Below are positions 20,410-29,987 of a stretch of DNA of 64,000 nucleotides, piece after piece; the stretch's first letter is position 1, and each line of letters opens with the position of its first letter. The position numbers and the translations under genes are program-made. This DNA is from Aquabacterium sp. J223 (GTDB taxonomy: Bacteria > Pseudomonadota > Gammaproteobacteria > Burkholderiales > Burkholderiaceae_C): assembly GCF_024666615.1 (NCBI RefSeq), contig NZ_CP088297.1:744001-808000 (forward strand). The letters are read 5' to 3'. Below the pieces are notes generated by a model that saw only the letters and a program-made list of their open reading frames with translations, was not told where the DNA came from and searched no databases.

Positions 20410-21840
20410 ATGCCCCGCCAGACCAAGATCGTCGCCACCCTCGGTCCCGCCTCTTCCTCGCCCGAGGTGCTGCAGCGGATCATCCGCGCCGGGGTGGACG
20501 TGGTGCGGCTGAACTTCTCGCACGGCAGCGCGCAGGACCACATCGACCGCGCGAAGCTGGTGCGCGAGACCGCCGCCGCCTGCGGCAAGACGGTGGCCAT
20601 CATGGCCGACCTGCAGGGCCCGAAGATCCGCGTCGGCCGGTTCGCCGAGGGCAAGGTTCAGCTGGCCAACGGCCAGCCCTTCGTCCTCGACGCCGCCCGC
20701 ACCACGCCCGGCGACGGCGACGGCGTGGGCCTGGACTACAAGGATCTGCCGCGCGACGTGAAGCCCGGCGACACCCTGCTGCTCAACGACGGCCTCATCG
20801 TGATGACGGTGGAGGCGGTCAAGGGCGCCGCGGTGCACTGCACCGTCAAGGTCGGCGGCGAGCTGTCCAACAACAAGGGCATCAACAAGCAGGGCGGCGG
20901 CCTGACTGCCCCGGCGCTCACCGCCAAGGACATGGAGGACATCAAGACCGCCATGTCCTTCCAGTGCGACTACCTGGCGGTCAGCTTCCCGAAGAACGCC
21001 ACCGACATGGAGATGGCGCGGCAGCTGGCCAACGTCGCCGGGGAGCCCTGGCGCCACAAGCCGGGCATGATCGCCAAGATCGAGCGCAGCGAGGCCATCC
21101 CGGTGCTCGACGCCATCCTGAAGGCCAGCGACGGCATCATGGTGGCGCGCGGCGACCTGGCGGTGGAGGTGGGCAACGCGGCGGTGCCGGCGCTGCAGAA
21201 GCGCATGATCCGCATGGCCCGGGCGATGGACAAGATCGCCATCACCGCGACGCAGATGATGGAGTCGATGATCGTCAACCCGGTGCCCACCCGCGCCGAG
21301 GTGAGCGACGTGGCCAACGCGGTGCTCGACGGCACCGACGCGGTGATGCTGTCGGCCGAGACCGCCGCCGGCCGCTACCCCGTCGAGACGGTGGAGGCCA
21401 TGGCCGCCATCGCCCTGGAGGCCGAGCGGGCCGAGCAGGCCGCGCTCGACGCCGACTTCATGGGCAAGCACTTCGGCCGCATCGACCAGTCGATCGCCAT
21501 GGGCGCGCTCTTCACCGCCCACCACCTGGACTGCAAGGCCATCATCGCGCTCACCGAAAGCGGCTCCACCGCGCTGTGGATGAGCCGCTACCGCGCCGAC
21601 GTGCCCATCTACGCGCTCACCGCGCAGGCGGCCAGCGAGCGCCGCATGGCGCTGTACCGCAACGTCACCCCGATGTCGCTGCCCAGCTTCGACGACCGCG
21701 ACAAGGCGCTGGCCGCGGCCGAGGCGCTGCTCAAGGAGCGCGGGCTGCTCAAGCCCGGCGACACCTACGCCATCACCTGCGGGGAGCCGATGGGCTATCC
21801 GGGGGGCACCAACATGCTGAAGGTGGTCGAGGTCGCCTGA
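20410..21840 (+). CDS. pyk: pyruvate kinase
   Basis: 476 residues. It converts phosphoenolpyruvate + ADP to pyruvate + ATP. Characteristic blocks are [48 protein letters not shown], the active-site lysine region [26 protein letters not shown], and [42 protein letters not shown]. The C-terminal domain (from about residue 350) holds the usual allosteric fold. Downstream on the opposite strand is a GHKL/STAS-like regulator, which interrupts the usual pyk-fba adjacency. Confidence 0.97.
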   Translation: MPRQTKIVATLGPASSSPEVLQRIIRAGVDVVRLNFSHGSAQDHIDRAKLVRETAAACGKTVAIMADLQGPKIRVGRFAEGKVQLANGQPFVLDAARTTPGDGDGVGLDYKDLPRDVKPGDTLLLNDGLIVMTVEAVKGAAVHCTVKVGGELSNNKGINKQGGGLTAPALTAKDMEDIKTAMSFQCDYLAVSFPKNATDMEMARQLANVAGEPWRHKPGMIAKIERSEAIPVLDAILKASDGIMVARGDLAVEVGNAAVPALQKRMIRMARAMDKIAITATQMMESMIVNPVPTRAEVSDVANAVLDGTDAVMLSAETAAGRYPVETVEAMAAIALEAERAEQAALDADFMGKHFGRIDQSIAMGALFTAHHLDCKAIIALTESGSTALWMSRYRADVPIYALTAQAASERRMALYRNVTPMSLPSFDDRDKALAAAEALLKERGLLKPGDTYAITCGEPMGYPGGTNMLKVVEVA

Positions 21841-21865
21841 AGAACCTGCTGCGCGACGGTTCTTC

Positions 21866-22885
21866 TCAGGCGCCCGCTCTGACCGCGTCGATCACCCGCG
21901 CCACGCCCGGCGCCATGTTGCGCGGGGACAGCCGCACCTGCGGGTGCAGCTGCGCGAAGACGCGGAAGATTTCGTCGGCGAAGGCATGGCCGATCTCCGG
22001 CACGCCCTCGAAGTCGAGCTCGGCCTCGAGGAACTCGGTCAGCCGGGTGACCACGCGGCGCCCCTGCGAACGCGACAGCAGCGGGTGGTGCGGCCCCGAC
22101 AGCAGGCGCAGCGGCACCACCGTGCGCGCCAGCCGGCCGGGCAGGCCGTCGCGCCCGTGCTCGGCCATCACCTGCGCCAGGCTGAGCGTGGTGTCCAGCG
22201 CCACGCTCATGAAGATCACCGTGCCCCGGCCGGCCTGCGGCGCCTGGCGCAGCCAGTCGCGGCGCTGCCACAGCCGGTGCTGGTAGGTCAGACCGTTGGC
22301 GTGCAGGTCGAACAGGTCGGCCAGCCGGGAGGTGAAGAACAGGCCCTGGCCGAGATGGCGGTCGGGCTGCGTCGTCAGCCGGCCCTTGCCAAGTTCGAGC
22401 AGGGCCTCCTGCGCGTCCTCGATGCCGAAGGTCTGGTGCACGCGGGCGAACACGCCGCAGCCATCGTCGGCGACCAGCAACTGCAGGCGCTGCCCGTCCC
22501 GGCGCAGCGAGACGTCGACGAACTGGCCGCCGGAATGGTCCACCGCGTTGTTGACCAGTTCGGTGAAGGCGTGCTCGGCCAGGCTGCCGGCGGCGGCCGG
22601 CAGGTCCAGCACTGGCGCGAAATCGCGCTGCCAGACCAGGTGTTCCTGCAAGCCGTGCAGGGGGTAGCGCTGGCTCACCTGGCGCAGCACTCCGGGCTGC
22701 CAACGGGGCCGGCGCAGCCCTTCCTTGACCAACCAGCCGGCGGCGGCCAGCCGGTTCAGCCGTTGCACCACGGTGCGGCGGCTCATGCCGTGGCGGCCGG
22801 CCAGCACGTCGGGCAGGCTGCCGCCGTGCAACAGGGCGTCGGCGCTGAGGGAGCGCAGGAGGACGGCGTCGGCGATTGTGGGCAT
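21866..22885 (-). CDS. HTH - GHKL ATPase - DUF4325 (STAS-like) regulatory protein
   Basis: 339-residue cytoplasmic protein with three recognisable parts. Residues ~1-60 look like a winged helix-turn-helix ([33 protein letters not shown]). Residues ~95-235 are a GHKL ATP-binding domain with the N-box [16 protein letters not shown] (N112/N113), the G1 box VADDGCGVF (140-146) and the G2 box [16 protein letters not shown]. Residues ~265-330 match the STAS-like DUF4325 ([39 protein letters not shown]). There is no phospho-acceptor histidine domain, so this is not a classical histidine kinase. It may be an anti-sigma-like or self-contained switch; its target is unknown. It is inserted in reverse between pyk and fba. 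Confidence 0.82.
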   Translation of the reverse strand: MPTIADAVLLRSLSADALLHGGSLPDVLAGRHGMSRRTVVQRLNRLAAAGWLVKEGLRRPRWQPGVLRQVSQRYPLHGLQEHLVWQRDFAPVLDLPAAAGSLAEHAFTELVNNAVDHSGGQFVDVSLRRDGQRLQLLVADDGCGVFARVHQTFGIEDAQEALLELGKGRLTTQPDRHLGQGLFFTSRLADLFDLHANGLTYQHRLWQRRDWLRQAPQAGRGTVIFMSVALDTTLSLAQVMAEHGRDGLPGRLARTVVPLRLLSGPHHPLLSRSQGRRVVTRLTEFLEAELDFEGVPEIGHAFADEIFRVFAQLHPQVRLSPRNMAPGVARVIDAVRAGA

Positions 22886-23082
22886 GGCCGGCAGGCGCCG
22901 AGGAGGCGCCGGCAGTGGAAGGTCGCGCCAGTGTTGAGCAGGGCCGCCCGGCGCATGGGCACGAAAAGTGCCCTCTATCGCGCGCAATTCGCCGACCGGG
23001 GCGTGACGAATGTCCGCCGCAGGGGCAGGCGGCGGCCCTCCAGCCGAGGGGTCCGCAGGGCCGCCCGCCCGGGGGCGACACC

Positions 23083-23088
23083 TACAAT
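23083..23088 (+). promoter_or_regulatory. possible -10 hexamer (TACAAT) upstream of fba
   Basis: TACAAT lies 76 bp before the fba ATG in the 279-bp gap between the divergent GHKL gene and fba. No good -35 box is visible. The rest of this gap (22886-23164) shows no gene or clear structure. Confidence 0.3.
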
Positions 23089-23164
23089 CTTCCCAACATG
23101 CCGCCCGGGCGGCGGGCGCTTGCCGGATGCGGCGCCACGAACAACCACTCAGCAGGACTTCACC

Positions 23165-24229
23165 ATGCCCCTCGTCTCGATGCGCCAGCTGCTGGACCAT
23201 GCCGCCGAACACGGCTACGGCATCCCGGCCTTCAACGTCAACAACCTGGAGCAGGTCCAGGCGGTGATGGAAGCCGCCAAGGAGACCGGCGCGCCGGTGA
23301 TCCTGCAGGCCAGCGCCGGTGCCCGCAAGTACGCCGGCGAGGCGTTCATCAAGCACCTGATCCAGGCGGCGGTCGAGGCCTACCCGACCATCCCGCTGGT
23401 CATGCACCAGGACCACGGCCAGACGCCCGCCATCTGCGCCGGCGCCATCGAGCTGGGCTTCGGCTCGGTGATGATGGACGGCTCGCTGAAGGAGGACGGC
23501 AAGACCCCGGCGTCCTTCGACTACAACGTGGACGTGACGCGCAAGGTGGTGCAGATGGCGCACACCGTCGGCGTCACGGTCGAGGGCGAACTGGGCTGCC
23601 TGGGCAACCTCGAAACCGGCGAGGCCGGCGAGGAAGACGGCATCGGCGCCGAGGGCAAGCTCGACCACAGCCAGATGCTCACCGACCCCGAGGAGGCGGC
23701 GGTGTTCGTCAAGGCGACGCAGCTCGACGCGCTGGCCATCGCCATCGGCACCAGCCACGGCGCCTACAAGTTCAGCCGCAAGCCCACCGGCGACATCCTC
23801 GCCATCAGCCGGGTCAAGGAGATCCACCGCCGCATCCCCAACACCCACCTGGTGATGCACGGCTCGTCGTCGGTGCCCCAGGACCTGCTGGCCATCATCA
23901 ACCAGTACGGCGGCAAGATGAAGGAGACCTTCGGCGTGCCGGTCGAGGAGATCCAGGAGGCCATCAAGCACGGCGTGCGCAAGATCAACATCGACACCGA
24001 CATCCGCCTGGCGATGACCGGCGCGGTGCGCAAGTTCCAGGCTGAGAACCCGGACAAGTTCGACATGCGCGAGTGGATGAAGCCGGCGCGCGAGGCGGCC
24101 CGCCTGATCTGCAAGGAGCGCTACCTGCAGTTCGGCTGCGAGGGCCAGGGCGCCAAGATCAAGCCGGTGCCGCTGCAGGACATGGCGCGCCGCTACGCCA
24201 GCGGCGAACTGGCGCAGGTCGTCGCCTGA
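23165..24229 (+). CDS. fba: class II fructose-bisphosphate aldolase
   Basis: 354 residues. This zinc-dependent aldolase splits fructose-1,6-bisphosphate into dihydroxyacetone phosphate and glyceraldehyde-3-phosphate. Visible landmarks are [33 protein letters not shown] (zinc-ligand His), [46 protein letters not shown] (zinc-ligand His), [10 protein letters not shown] (zinc-ligand His) and [21 protein letters not shown]. The sequence resembles the longer class II form often labelled Calvin-cycle subtype; nothing in the window shows CO2 fixation genes. A strong intrinsic terminator follows. Confidence 0.97.
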   Translation: MPLVSMRQLLDHAAEHGYGIPAFNVNNLEQVQAVMEAAKETGAPVILQASAGARKYAGEAFIKHLIQAAVEAYPTIPLVMHQDHGQTPAICAGAIELGFGSVMMDGSLKEDGKTPASFDYNVDVTRKVVQMAHTVGVTVEGELGCLGNLETGEAGEEDGIGAEGKLDHSQMLTDPEEAAVFVKATQLDALAIAIGTSHGAYKFSRKPTGDILAISRVKEIHRRIPNTHLVMHGSSSVPQDLLAIINQYGGKMKETFGVPVEEIQEAIKHGVRKINIDTDIRLAMTGAVRKFQAENPDKFDMREWMKPAREAARLICKERYLQFGCEGQGAKIKPVPLQDMARRYASGELAQVVA

Positions 24230-24259
24230 CGTTCGCCTGACCGCGCCCGTGTCACCATG

Positions 24260-24290
24260 ACGGCCGGCTGCCATGCCGGCCGTTTTGTTT
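24260..24290 (+). terminator. rho-independent terminator of fba
   Basis: ACGGCCGGC and GCCGGCCGT (9-bp stem, TGCCAT loop, 24260-24283) are followed directly by TTTGTTT. This is the clearest intrinsic terminator in the window. It ends 18 bp before the purC start, so purC needs its own signal or relies on read-through. Confidence 0.85.
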
Positions 24291-24308
24291 CCTGCGCCCC
24301 GATCGCCC

Positions 24309-25217
24309 ATGACCTCGCCGCTGCTCACCTCGTCCCTCCACTCCCTGCCGCTGCTCGCCCGCGGCAAGGTGCGCGACAACTACGCGGTGGGCGACGACCG
24401 CATCCTGATGGTGGCCAGCGACCGGCTGTCGGCCTTCGACGTGGTCATGGGCGAGCCCATCCCCGGCAAGGGCGAGCTGCTGACGCGCATGGCGCTGTTC
24501 TGGTTCGACAAGCTGAAGGACGTGGTGCCCCACCACCTCACCGGCGAAGCGCCCGAGGGCGTGGTGGCGCCGGACGAGGTGGCCCAGGTGCGCGGCCGCT
24601 CGATGCTGGTCCGGCGGCTGACGCCGCTGCCGATCGAGGCGGTGGTGCGCGGCTACCTGGCCGGCTCCGGCTGGGCCGAGTACCAGCAGACCCGCTCGGT
24701 CTGCGGCGTGCCGTTGCCGGCCGGCCTGAGCAACGCGGCCAAGCTGCCCGAGCCCATCTTCACGCCGGCCACCAAGGCCGCGATGGGCGACCACGACGAG
24801 AACATCGACTTCGAGCGCGCCGCCTCGATCGTCGGCCGCGCGCGCGCCGAGGAAGTCAAGCGCGTCGCCATCGAGCTGTACCGCCGCGCCGCCGACTTCG
24901 CGCTGAGCAAGGGCATCCTGATCGCCGACACCAAGTTCGAGTTCGGCCTCGACGCACAGGACCGCCTGGTGCTGATGGACGAGGTGCTGACGCCGGACTC
25001 GTCGCGATTCTGGCCGGTGGAGGGCTACGAGGCCGCCCGCGCCCAGGGCGCCAACCCGCCCAGCTACGACAAGCAGTTCGTGCGCGACTGGCTGGAACAG
25101 GCCCGGGTCGACGGCCAGCCGTGGAACAAGAAGGCGCCGGCGCCCGCGCTGCCGGCCGAAGTGGTCGAGAAGACCGCGGCCAAGTACCGGGAGGCCTTCG
25201 ACCGGTTGACCGGCTGA
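24309..25217 (+). CDS. purC: phosphoribosylaminoimidazole-succinocarboxamide synthase
   Basis: SAICAR synthase, 302 residues, the longer proteobacterial/yeast-like type. It joins aspartate to CAIR with ATP. Landmarks: [71 protein letters not shown] (with D of the active site), [15 protein letters not shown] and [13 protein letters not shown] started at the ATG at 24309, after the fba terminator; an in-frame ATG-like codon at 24273 would put the start inside the terminator hairpin. It converges on cnoX with 7 bp between genes and precedes purE and purK. Confidence 0.96.
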   Translation: MTSPLLTSSLHSLPLLARGKVRDNYAVGDDRILMVASDRLSAFDVVMGEPIPGKGELLTRMALFWFDKLKDVVPHHLTGEAPEGVVAPDEVAQVRGRSMLVRRLTPLPIEAVVRGYLAGSGWAEYQQTRSVCGVPLPAGLSNAAKLPEPIFTPATKAAMGDHDENIDFERAASIVGRARAEEVKRVAIELYRRAADFALSKGILIADTKFEFGLDAQDRLVLMDEVLTPDSSRFWPVEGYEAARAQGANPPSYDKQFVRDWLEQARVDGQPWNKKAPAPALPAEVVEKTAAKYREAFDRLTG

Positions 25218-25224
25218 GGCGCCG

Positions 25225-26166
25225 TCAGAACAGCGCCATGCTGAGCTTGCGCCGGTACTGGTCCACCACCGGGTCGGCCGGCTGAACGGCCGCCTTGCCG
25301 GTGAGTTCGAGCGTGCCCTTGGCCTGCTCCGCCGCCGGCTTCGGCGCCGGCTTGGTCATCAGCTCCAGGATGGCGACGTAGGCCTTGCGGGCGAGCTGGT
25401 CGTTCCAGCCCTTGTCGCGCATGACGATCTCCAGCAGCTCGTCCATGGCCTCGGTGAAGCGGCCGGCGGCGAAGTGGGTCTGCGCCAGTTCGTAGCGGGC
25501 GTCGAAGTCGCGCCGGTTGGCGGCGATGGCCGCGGCCAGGGCGTCGGCGCTGCGGGCGGACGCGGCCTTCTCGCTGGCGTCCAGCCACAGGCCCAGGGCG
25601 CTGATGCGTGCGTCGGCCAGCGCCTTGCCAGCAATCGGTTCGTACGCCGCGCGGGCCGGGCCCACCGCGCCGGTCTCCAGCAGCAGCTTGACGTAGTCGC
25701 TGCGCAGCGCGTCGTTGCCCGGGTCCAGCGCCACCGCCTGCTGCAGCCGCTCGACGGCGCTTTGTGCATCGCCCTCGGCCGCCAGTTCGGCGGCTTCCTC
25801 CGCTTCGGCCTCGGCCTCCATCTCGTCGGCGGTCGGCACGTGCTTGTCGAGGAAGGCGCGGATCTGCGCCTCGGGCTGCGCGCCGACGAAACCGTCCACC
25901 GGCTGGCCGCGGTCGAACAGCACGCAGAAGGGGATGGAGCGCACGCCGAAGGCCTGGCTCAGCTGGCCGGCGATCTCCGGCTGCTCGTCGCTGTTCAGCT
26001 TGGCGAGCAGGAAGCGACCGGCATAGGCCACCTCCAGCTTTTCCAGCAGCGGCCCCAGCGCCTTGCACGGGCCGCACCATGGCGCCCAGATGTCCAGCAG
26101 CACCGGCTGGCGCATGGAGGCCTGGAGCAGCTCGCTCTCGAAGTTCTGCAGGGTGATGTCGATCAT
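25225..26166 (-). CDS. cnoX: thioredoxin-domain co-chaperone (CnoX/YbbN-like)
   Basis: 313 residues. The N-terminal thioredoxin domain has an active-site WCGPC at 30-34 within [22 protein letters not shown], and the cis-proline loop [10 protein letters not shown]. The rest is helical tetratricopeptide-like sequence ([57 protein letters not shown]). This architecture is that of CnoX/YbbN, a holdase that protects clients from oxidation and hands them to GroEL or DnaK. Unlike E. coli CnoX it keeps both active-site cysteines, so it may also reduce disulfides. It lies between purC and purE on the opposite strand. Confidence 0.9.
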   Translation of the reverse strand: MIDITLQNFESELLQASMRQPVLLDIWAPWCGPCKALGPLLEKLEVAYAGRFLLAKLNSDEQPEIAGQLSQAFGVRSIPFCVLFDRGQPVDGFVGAQPEAQIRAFLDKHVPTADEMEAEAEAEEAAELAAEGDAQSAVERLQQAVALDPGNDALRSDYVKLLLETGAVGPARAAYEPIAGKALADARISALGLWLDASEKAASARSADALAAAIAANRRDFDARYELAQTHFAAGRFTEAMDELLEIVMRDKGWNDQLARKAYVAILELMTKPAPKPAAEQAKGTLELTGKAAVQPADPVVDQYRRKLSMALF

Positions 26167-26185
26167 GCGAAGGGAGTGCGCCGCC

Positions 26186-26191
26186 TACAAT
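26186..26191 (+). promoter_or_regulatory. possible -10 hexamer (TACAAT) upstream of purE
   Basis: TACAAT ends 14 bp before the purE ATG, predicting a leader of only a few nucleotides. No convincing -35 box was found; the position it would occupy overlaps the divergent cnoX start. Confidence 0.35.
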
Positions 26192-26205
26192 TCAAGGTTT
26201 ACTGC

Positions 26206-26727
26206 ATGCCACCGGAGCCTCAGGACGTGACGCCCGAACAGCCCCCCGTGGTCGGCGTGGTGATGGGGTCGTCCAGCGACTGGGAGACCCTGCAGCACGC
26301 GACCCGGATTCTCGCCGAGTTCGGCATCCCGCACGAGGCACGGGTCGTGTCGGCGCACCGCATGCCGGACGAGATGTTCGCCTATGCCGAGGCGGCCGCC
26401 GGTCGGGGCCTCCAGGCCATCATCGCCGGGGCCGGCGGCGCGGCGCACCTGCCGGGCATGCTGGCCGCCAAGACCCCCGTGCCGGTGCTGGGCGTGCCGG
26501 TGGCCTCGCGCCACCTGCAGGGCGTGGACTCGCTGCACAGCATCGTGCAGATGCCCAAGGGCATCCCGGTGGCCACCTTCGCCATCGGCACGGCCGGCGC
26601 GGCCAACGCGGCGCTGTTCGCGGTGGCCATGCTGGCCAACCACGACGCCGCGCTGCGCGCCCAGCTCGACGCCTACCGCCAGCGGCAGACCGAGGCCGCC
26701 CGCGCGATGAGCGCGGACCTCACGTGA
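26206..26727 (+). CDS. purE: N5-carboxyaminoimidazole ribonucleotide mutase
   Basis: 173 residues, class I PurE, which rearranges N5-CAIR to CAIR. The phosphate- and substrate-binding sequences are [36 protein letters not shown] (active-site His), [27 protein letters not shown] and [26 protein letters not shown] at 26206 is used. It overlaps purK by 4 bp (GTGA), as expected for two enzymes acting in sequence. Confidence 0.96.
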   Translation: MPPEPQDVTPEQPPVVGVVMGSSSDWETLQHATRILAEFGIPHEARVVSAHRMPDEMFAYAEAAAGRGLQAIIAGAGGAAHLPGMLAAKTPVPVLGVPVASRHLQGVDSLHSIVQMPKGIPVATFAIGTAGAANAALFAVAMLANHDAALRAQLDAYRQRQTEAARAMSADLT

Positions 26728-27911
26728 ACGGGTCACCGCTGCTGCCGAACGGGTCGCCGCGCGCCGTGCTCGGCGTGCTGGGCGGCGGGCAGCTGGGCCG
26801 CATGTTCGTGCATGCCGCGCAGGCGATGGGCTACGCGGTGGCGGTGCTCGAACCCGACGCCGGCAGCCCCGCCGGCCAGGCCGCCGACCACCACCTTCGG
26901 GCCGCCTACGACGACCCCGCGGCGCTGGACCGGCTGGCGTCGATGTCCGCCGCCGTCACCACCGAGTTCGAGAACGTGCCCGCCGCGGCGCTGCAGCGCC
27001 TGGCACAGCGGCTGCCGGTGTCGCCCGCGGCCGAGGCGGTGGCGGTGTGCCAGGACCGCGCCGCCGAGAAGGCCCACTTCCAACGCTGCGGCGTGCCCTG
27101 CGCGCCGCATGCGGTGATCGAGCGCGAGGCCGACCTGGCCGCGGTGCCCGACGACCTGCTGCCGGGCATCCTGAAGACCACCCGCATGGGCTACGACGGC
27201 AAGGGCCAGGTGCGGGTGGCCGACCGCGCGGCGCTGGCCGCCGCCTGGGCGACGCTCGGCGGCGTGGCCTGCGTGCTGGAGCAGCGCCTGCCGCTGCTGC
27301 TGGAGCTGAGCGTGGTCGTCGCCCGCGGCCGCGACGGCGACATGGTGTCGCTGCCGGTGCAGCAGAACCTGCACCGTGACGGCATCCTCGCCGTCACCGA
27401 GGTGCCGGCGCCCGATGCCTCGCCCGACTTGCAGCGCCAGGCCCGCGAGGGTGCGCTGCGGCTGGCCGACGGCTTCGGCTACGTCGGCGTGCTGTGCGTC
27501 GAGTTCTTCGTCGTCGCCGACGGCCAGGGCGGACAGCGCCTGGTCGCCAACGAGATGGCGCCGCGGCCGCACAACTCCGGCCACCACAGCCTCGACGCCT
27601 GCGACGTCTCGCAGTTCGAGTTGCAGGTGCGGGCGATGGCCGGGCTGCCGCTGACGGCGCCGCGGCTGCATTCCCCGGCCCTGATGCTGAACCTGCTCGG
27701 CGACCTCTGGTTCGGCGCCGACGGCGCGCCGCGCACGCCGCCGTGGGACGCGGTGCTGGCGCTGCCCGGCGTGCACCTGCACCTGTACGGCAAGGCCGAG
27801 GCGCGGCGTGGCCGAAAGATGGGCCACCTGACCGTCACCGCCGCCGACGCGGCCGCCGCCCGTGCGGTGGCGGCCCGGGCGGCGGTCGCGCTCGGCCTGC
27901 CGCCGCCGTAG
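26724..27911 (+). CDS. purK: N5-carboxyaminoimidazole ribonucleotide synthase
   Basis: 395-residue ATP-grasp enzyme that carboxylates AIR with bicarbonate and ATP to give N5-CAIR for PurE. The N-terminal [21 protein letters not shown], the ATP-grasp [47 protein letters not shown] and [30 protein letters not shown] are all clear. The GTG start at 26724 overlaps the purE stop, giving tight translational coupling. Confidence 0.96.
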   Translation: MNGSPLLPNGSPRAVLGVLGGGQLGRMFVHAAQAMGYAVAVLEPDAGSPAGQAADHHLRAAYDDPAALDRLASMSAAVTTEFENVPAAALQRLAQRLPVSPAAEAVAVCQDRAAEKAHFQRCGVPCAPHAVIEREADLAAVPDDLLPGILKTTRMGYDGKGQVRVADRAALAAAWATLGGVACVLEQRLPLLLELSVVVARGRDGDMVSLPVQQNLHRDGILAVTEVPAPDASPDLQRQAREGALRLADGFGYVGVLCVEFFVVADGQGGQRLVANEMAPRPHNSGHHSLDACDVSQFELQVRAMAGLPLTAPRLHSPALMLNLLGDLWFGADGAPRTPPWDAVLALPGVHLHLYGKAEARRGRKMGHLTVTAADAAAARAVAARAAVALGLPPP

Positions 27912-27921
27912 GGCCAGCGCC

Positions 27922-28906
27922 ATGCCGGTGTGGTCGGGCGACGAGGGGCGGTCGGTGCAGCAGGCCGCCGAGCGGTTGGCCGCCGGTGAACTGGTGGCCT
28001 TTCCCACCGAGACGGTCTACGGCCTGGGCGCCCGGGCCGACGACGACGCGGCGGTGGCCGCCGTCTTCGCCGCCAAGGGCCGGCCGGCCGACCACCCGCT
28101 GATCGTGCACGTCACCGGCGCCGCCGCGGCCGCTGCCTTCACCACCGCCCTGCCGGCCGCCGCCGAGCGGCTGATGGCCACCTTCTGGCCCGGCCCGCTG
28201 ACGCTGATCCTGCCGCGGCGCGACGGCGTGGCGGTGGCGCGCCGGCGGCCAGTCCAGCGTGGGCCTGCGCTGCCCGGCGCACCCGGTGGCGCACGCCCTG
28301 CTGATCGCCGCGCAGCGGCTCGGCGTGACCGGTGTCGCGGCGCCCAGCGCCAACCGTTTCGGCCGCCTCAGCCCGACCCGGGCGTCCCACGTGGTCGACG
28401 AGTTCGGCCCGGCGCTCGCCGTGCTCGACGGCGGCGCCTGCGCGGTGGGCATCGAATCGAGCATCGTCGACCTGTCGCGCGGCCGCGCCGTGCTGCTGCG
28501 ACCGGGCGGGCTGGGGCGCGACGCCATCGAGGCGGTGCTCGGCGCACCGCTGCTGGCGCCGGATGCCGGGGCGCCGCGCGCGTCCGGCACGCTGGCCTCG
28601 CACTACGCGCCGCGCGCCCGGTTGCGGCTGTTCGCCGACGGGCCGGCCCTCGCCGAGGCGCTGCAGAACCTGCCGGCCGCGGCGCGGCGGACCGTGGCGG
28701 TATATTCCCGCGCCCCGCAGACCCTGCCGGCGGCGCCGGGTTGGGCGCGGCAGATGCCCACCGACGCCGCGGCGGCGGCGCATCAGCTGTTCGACACCCT
28801 GCGCGCGCTCGACGCCGACGGGGCCACCGAGATCTGGGTCCAGGCCCCGCCGGCCGACGCCGACTGGGACGGGGTGCGCGACCGCCTGCAGCGCGCGGCC
28901 GCCTGA
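27922..28906 (+). pseudogene. tsaC: L-threonylcarbamoyladenylate synthase (Sua5/YwlC type), interrupted by a one-base frameshift
   Basis: This enzyme makes threonylcarbamoyl-AMP for the t6A modification of ANN-decoding tRNAs, a function usually essential in bacteria. From ATG 27922 the first frame gives AAERLAAGELVAFPTETVYGLGARADDDAAV, KGRPADHPLIVHV and FWPGPLTLILPRRDGVAVA. The second frame, from about 28241 to 28906, gives GGQSSVGLRCPAHPVAHALL, GVTGVAAPSANRFGRLSPT, VGIESSIVDLSRG and a C-terminal Sua5 domain. Removing one base near GCGCGCC (28236-28242) rejoins them into a normal protein of about 327 residues. The partner gene tsaB is intact 3 kb away. An assembly error is likely. Confidence 0.83.
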
Positions 28907-28928
28907 CGGGCCACCAAGGCAAACGAAG

Positions 28929-29987
28929 ATGGAGAAGCAAGTGAACGTGAATCCGAACCGGGCACCCGCGGCCGCCATCGCCATCGCCCGCGGCTGGCGC
29001 GCCGCCCTGGCGGCCGGCGCGCTGGCCCTGCTGGCCAGCTGCGGCGGCGGCAGCCTGGAGCAGGCCTTCGTGCCCGCCGGTTTCGTCGTCTTCGGCGACG
29101 AACAGAGTCTCGTGCTGGGGACCACCGACCCGGCCACCGGGGCGACGTACCCCACGGGACGCAAGTACGGCTACAACGTGGGTGACAACTGCAGCGCCAG
29201 CGAGCTGTGGACGCAGTACCTCCTGCGGGTGCGCGGCTACTCGTTCGCCGAATGCGCGCCGGCCAACACCGCGGTCACCGCCGGCGGCATGAAGGCCCGG
29301 CCTCGGGCCCGGTTGGCGGACGTCGCCGCCCAGGTCGACGCCTACCTGGCGACCGGTCCCACCGACCGCATGCTCGCCACGGTCATGGCAGGCACCTGGG
29401 ACCTGATCGACCTTTACGTCGAAGTGCGCGACGGCCGGTTGTCGCTGGCGCAGGCCAACGAGCAGGCCAAGGTGCGGGGCCAGCAACTCGGGCAGCAGAT
29501 CGTCAGGCTCTCCAACGCCGGTGTCCGGGTGTTGGTCGTGACCACGTTCAACCCGGTGTACAGCCCGTGGGGTCAGGCGCAGCGCAACGCCAATCCCGGC
29601 GTCGACGTCGCGGGGGTGCTGCGGGCCCTGACCGAGTCGTTCAACATCCAGGCGGCCATCACCTTCCAGGGCGCGGGCCTGGACGGTCGGAAGGTCGGTT
29701 GGTACGACGCCGCCAGCGAGGTGCAACAGGTGGTCGAGAACGGCACGGCGCGCGCCAACGTGGGCATCGGCGACTGGACGACGCCGCTGTGTGCCAATTC
29801 CACGGCCACGCTCAACCCGGCGAACCCGGACCCCACCGACCCCGACCTGCCCGCCTGCGTGACACCGCGTGCCGGCATCACCAACGTGAACCTCTACCTG
29901 TGGTCGGGCGCGGTGACGCTGGGGCCGCAGATGCACGCGCGCATCGGGCTGCGCGTCCAGAACCTGCTGGCCGTCCTGCCCCTCTGA
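28929..29987 (+). CDS. SGNH/GDSL-hydrolase-like lipoprotein with altered catalytic motifs
   Basis: 352 residues. The N-terminal ARGWRAALAAGALALLASC ends in a lipobox (Cys38), so the protein is probably acylated and exported. The mature part begins with FVVFGDEQS (residues 52-60), in the place where SGNH esterases have the nucleophile block GDSxS. Further on, MAGTWDLID resembles the GxND block, and a C-terminal LYLWSGAVTLGPQMHARIG resembles the block with the catalytic His. Nucleophile serine, block-III asparagine and catalytic aspartate all look replaced, so hydrolase activity is doubtful. An alternative GTG start exists at 28941. It lies between tsaC and the convergent dacB gene. Confidence 0.65.
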   Translation: MEKQVNVNPNRAPAAAIAIARGWRAALAAGALALLASCGGGSLEQAFVPAGFVVFGDEQSLVLGTTDPATGATYPTGRKYGYNVGDNCSASELWTQYLLRVRGYSFAECAPANTAVTAGGMKARPRARLADVAAQVDAYLATGPTDRMLATVMAGTWDLIDLYVEVRDGRLSLAQANEQAKVRGQQLGQQIVRLSNAGVRVLVVTTFNPVYSPWGQAQRNANPGVDVAGVLRALTESFNIQAAITFQGAGLDGRKVGWYDAASEVQQVVENGTARANVGIGDWTTPLCANSTATLNPANPDPTDPDLPACVTPRAGITNVNLYLWSGAVTLGPQMHARIGLRVQNLLAVLPL

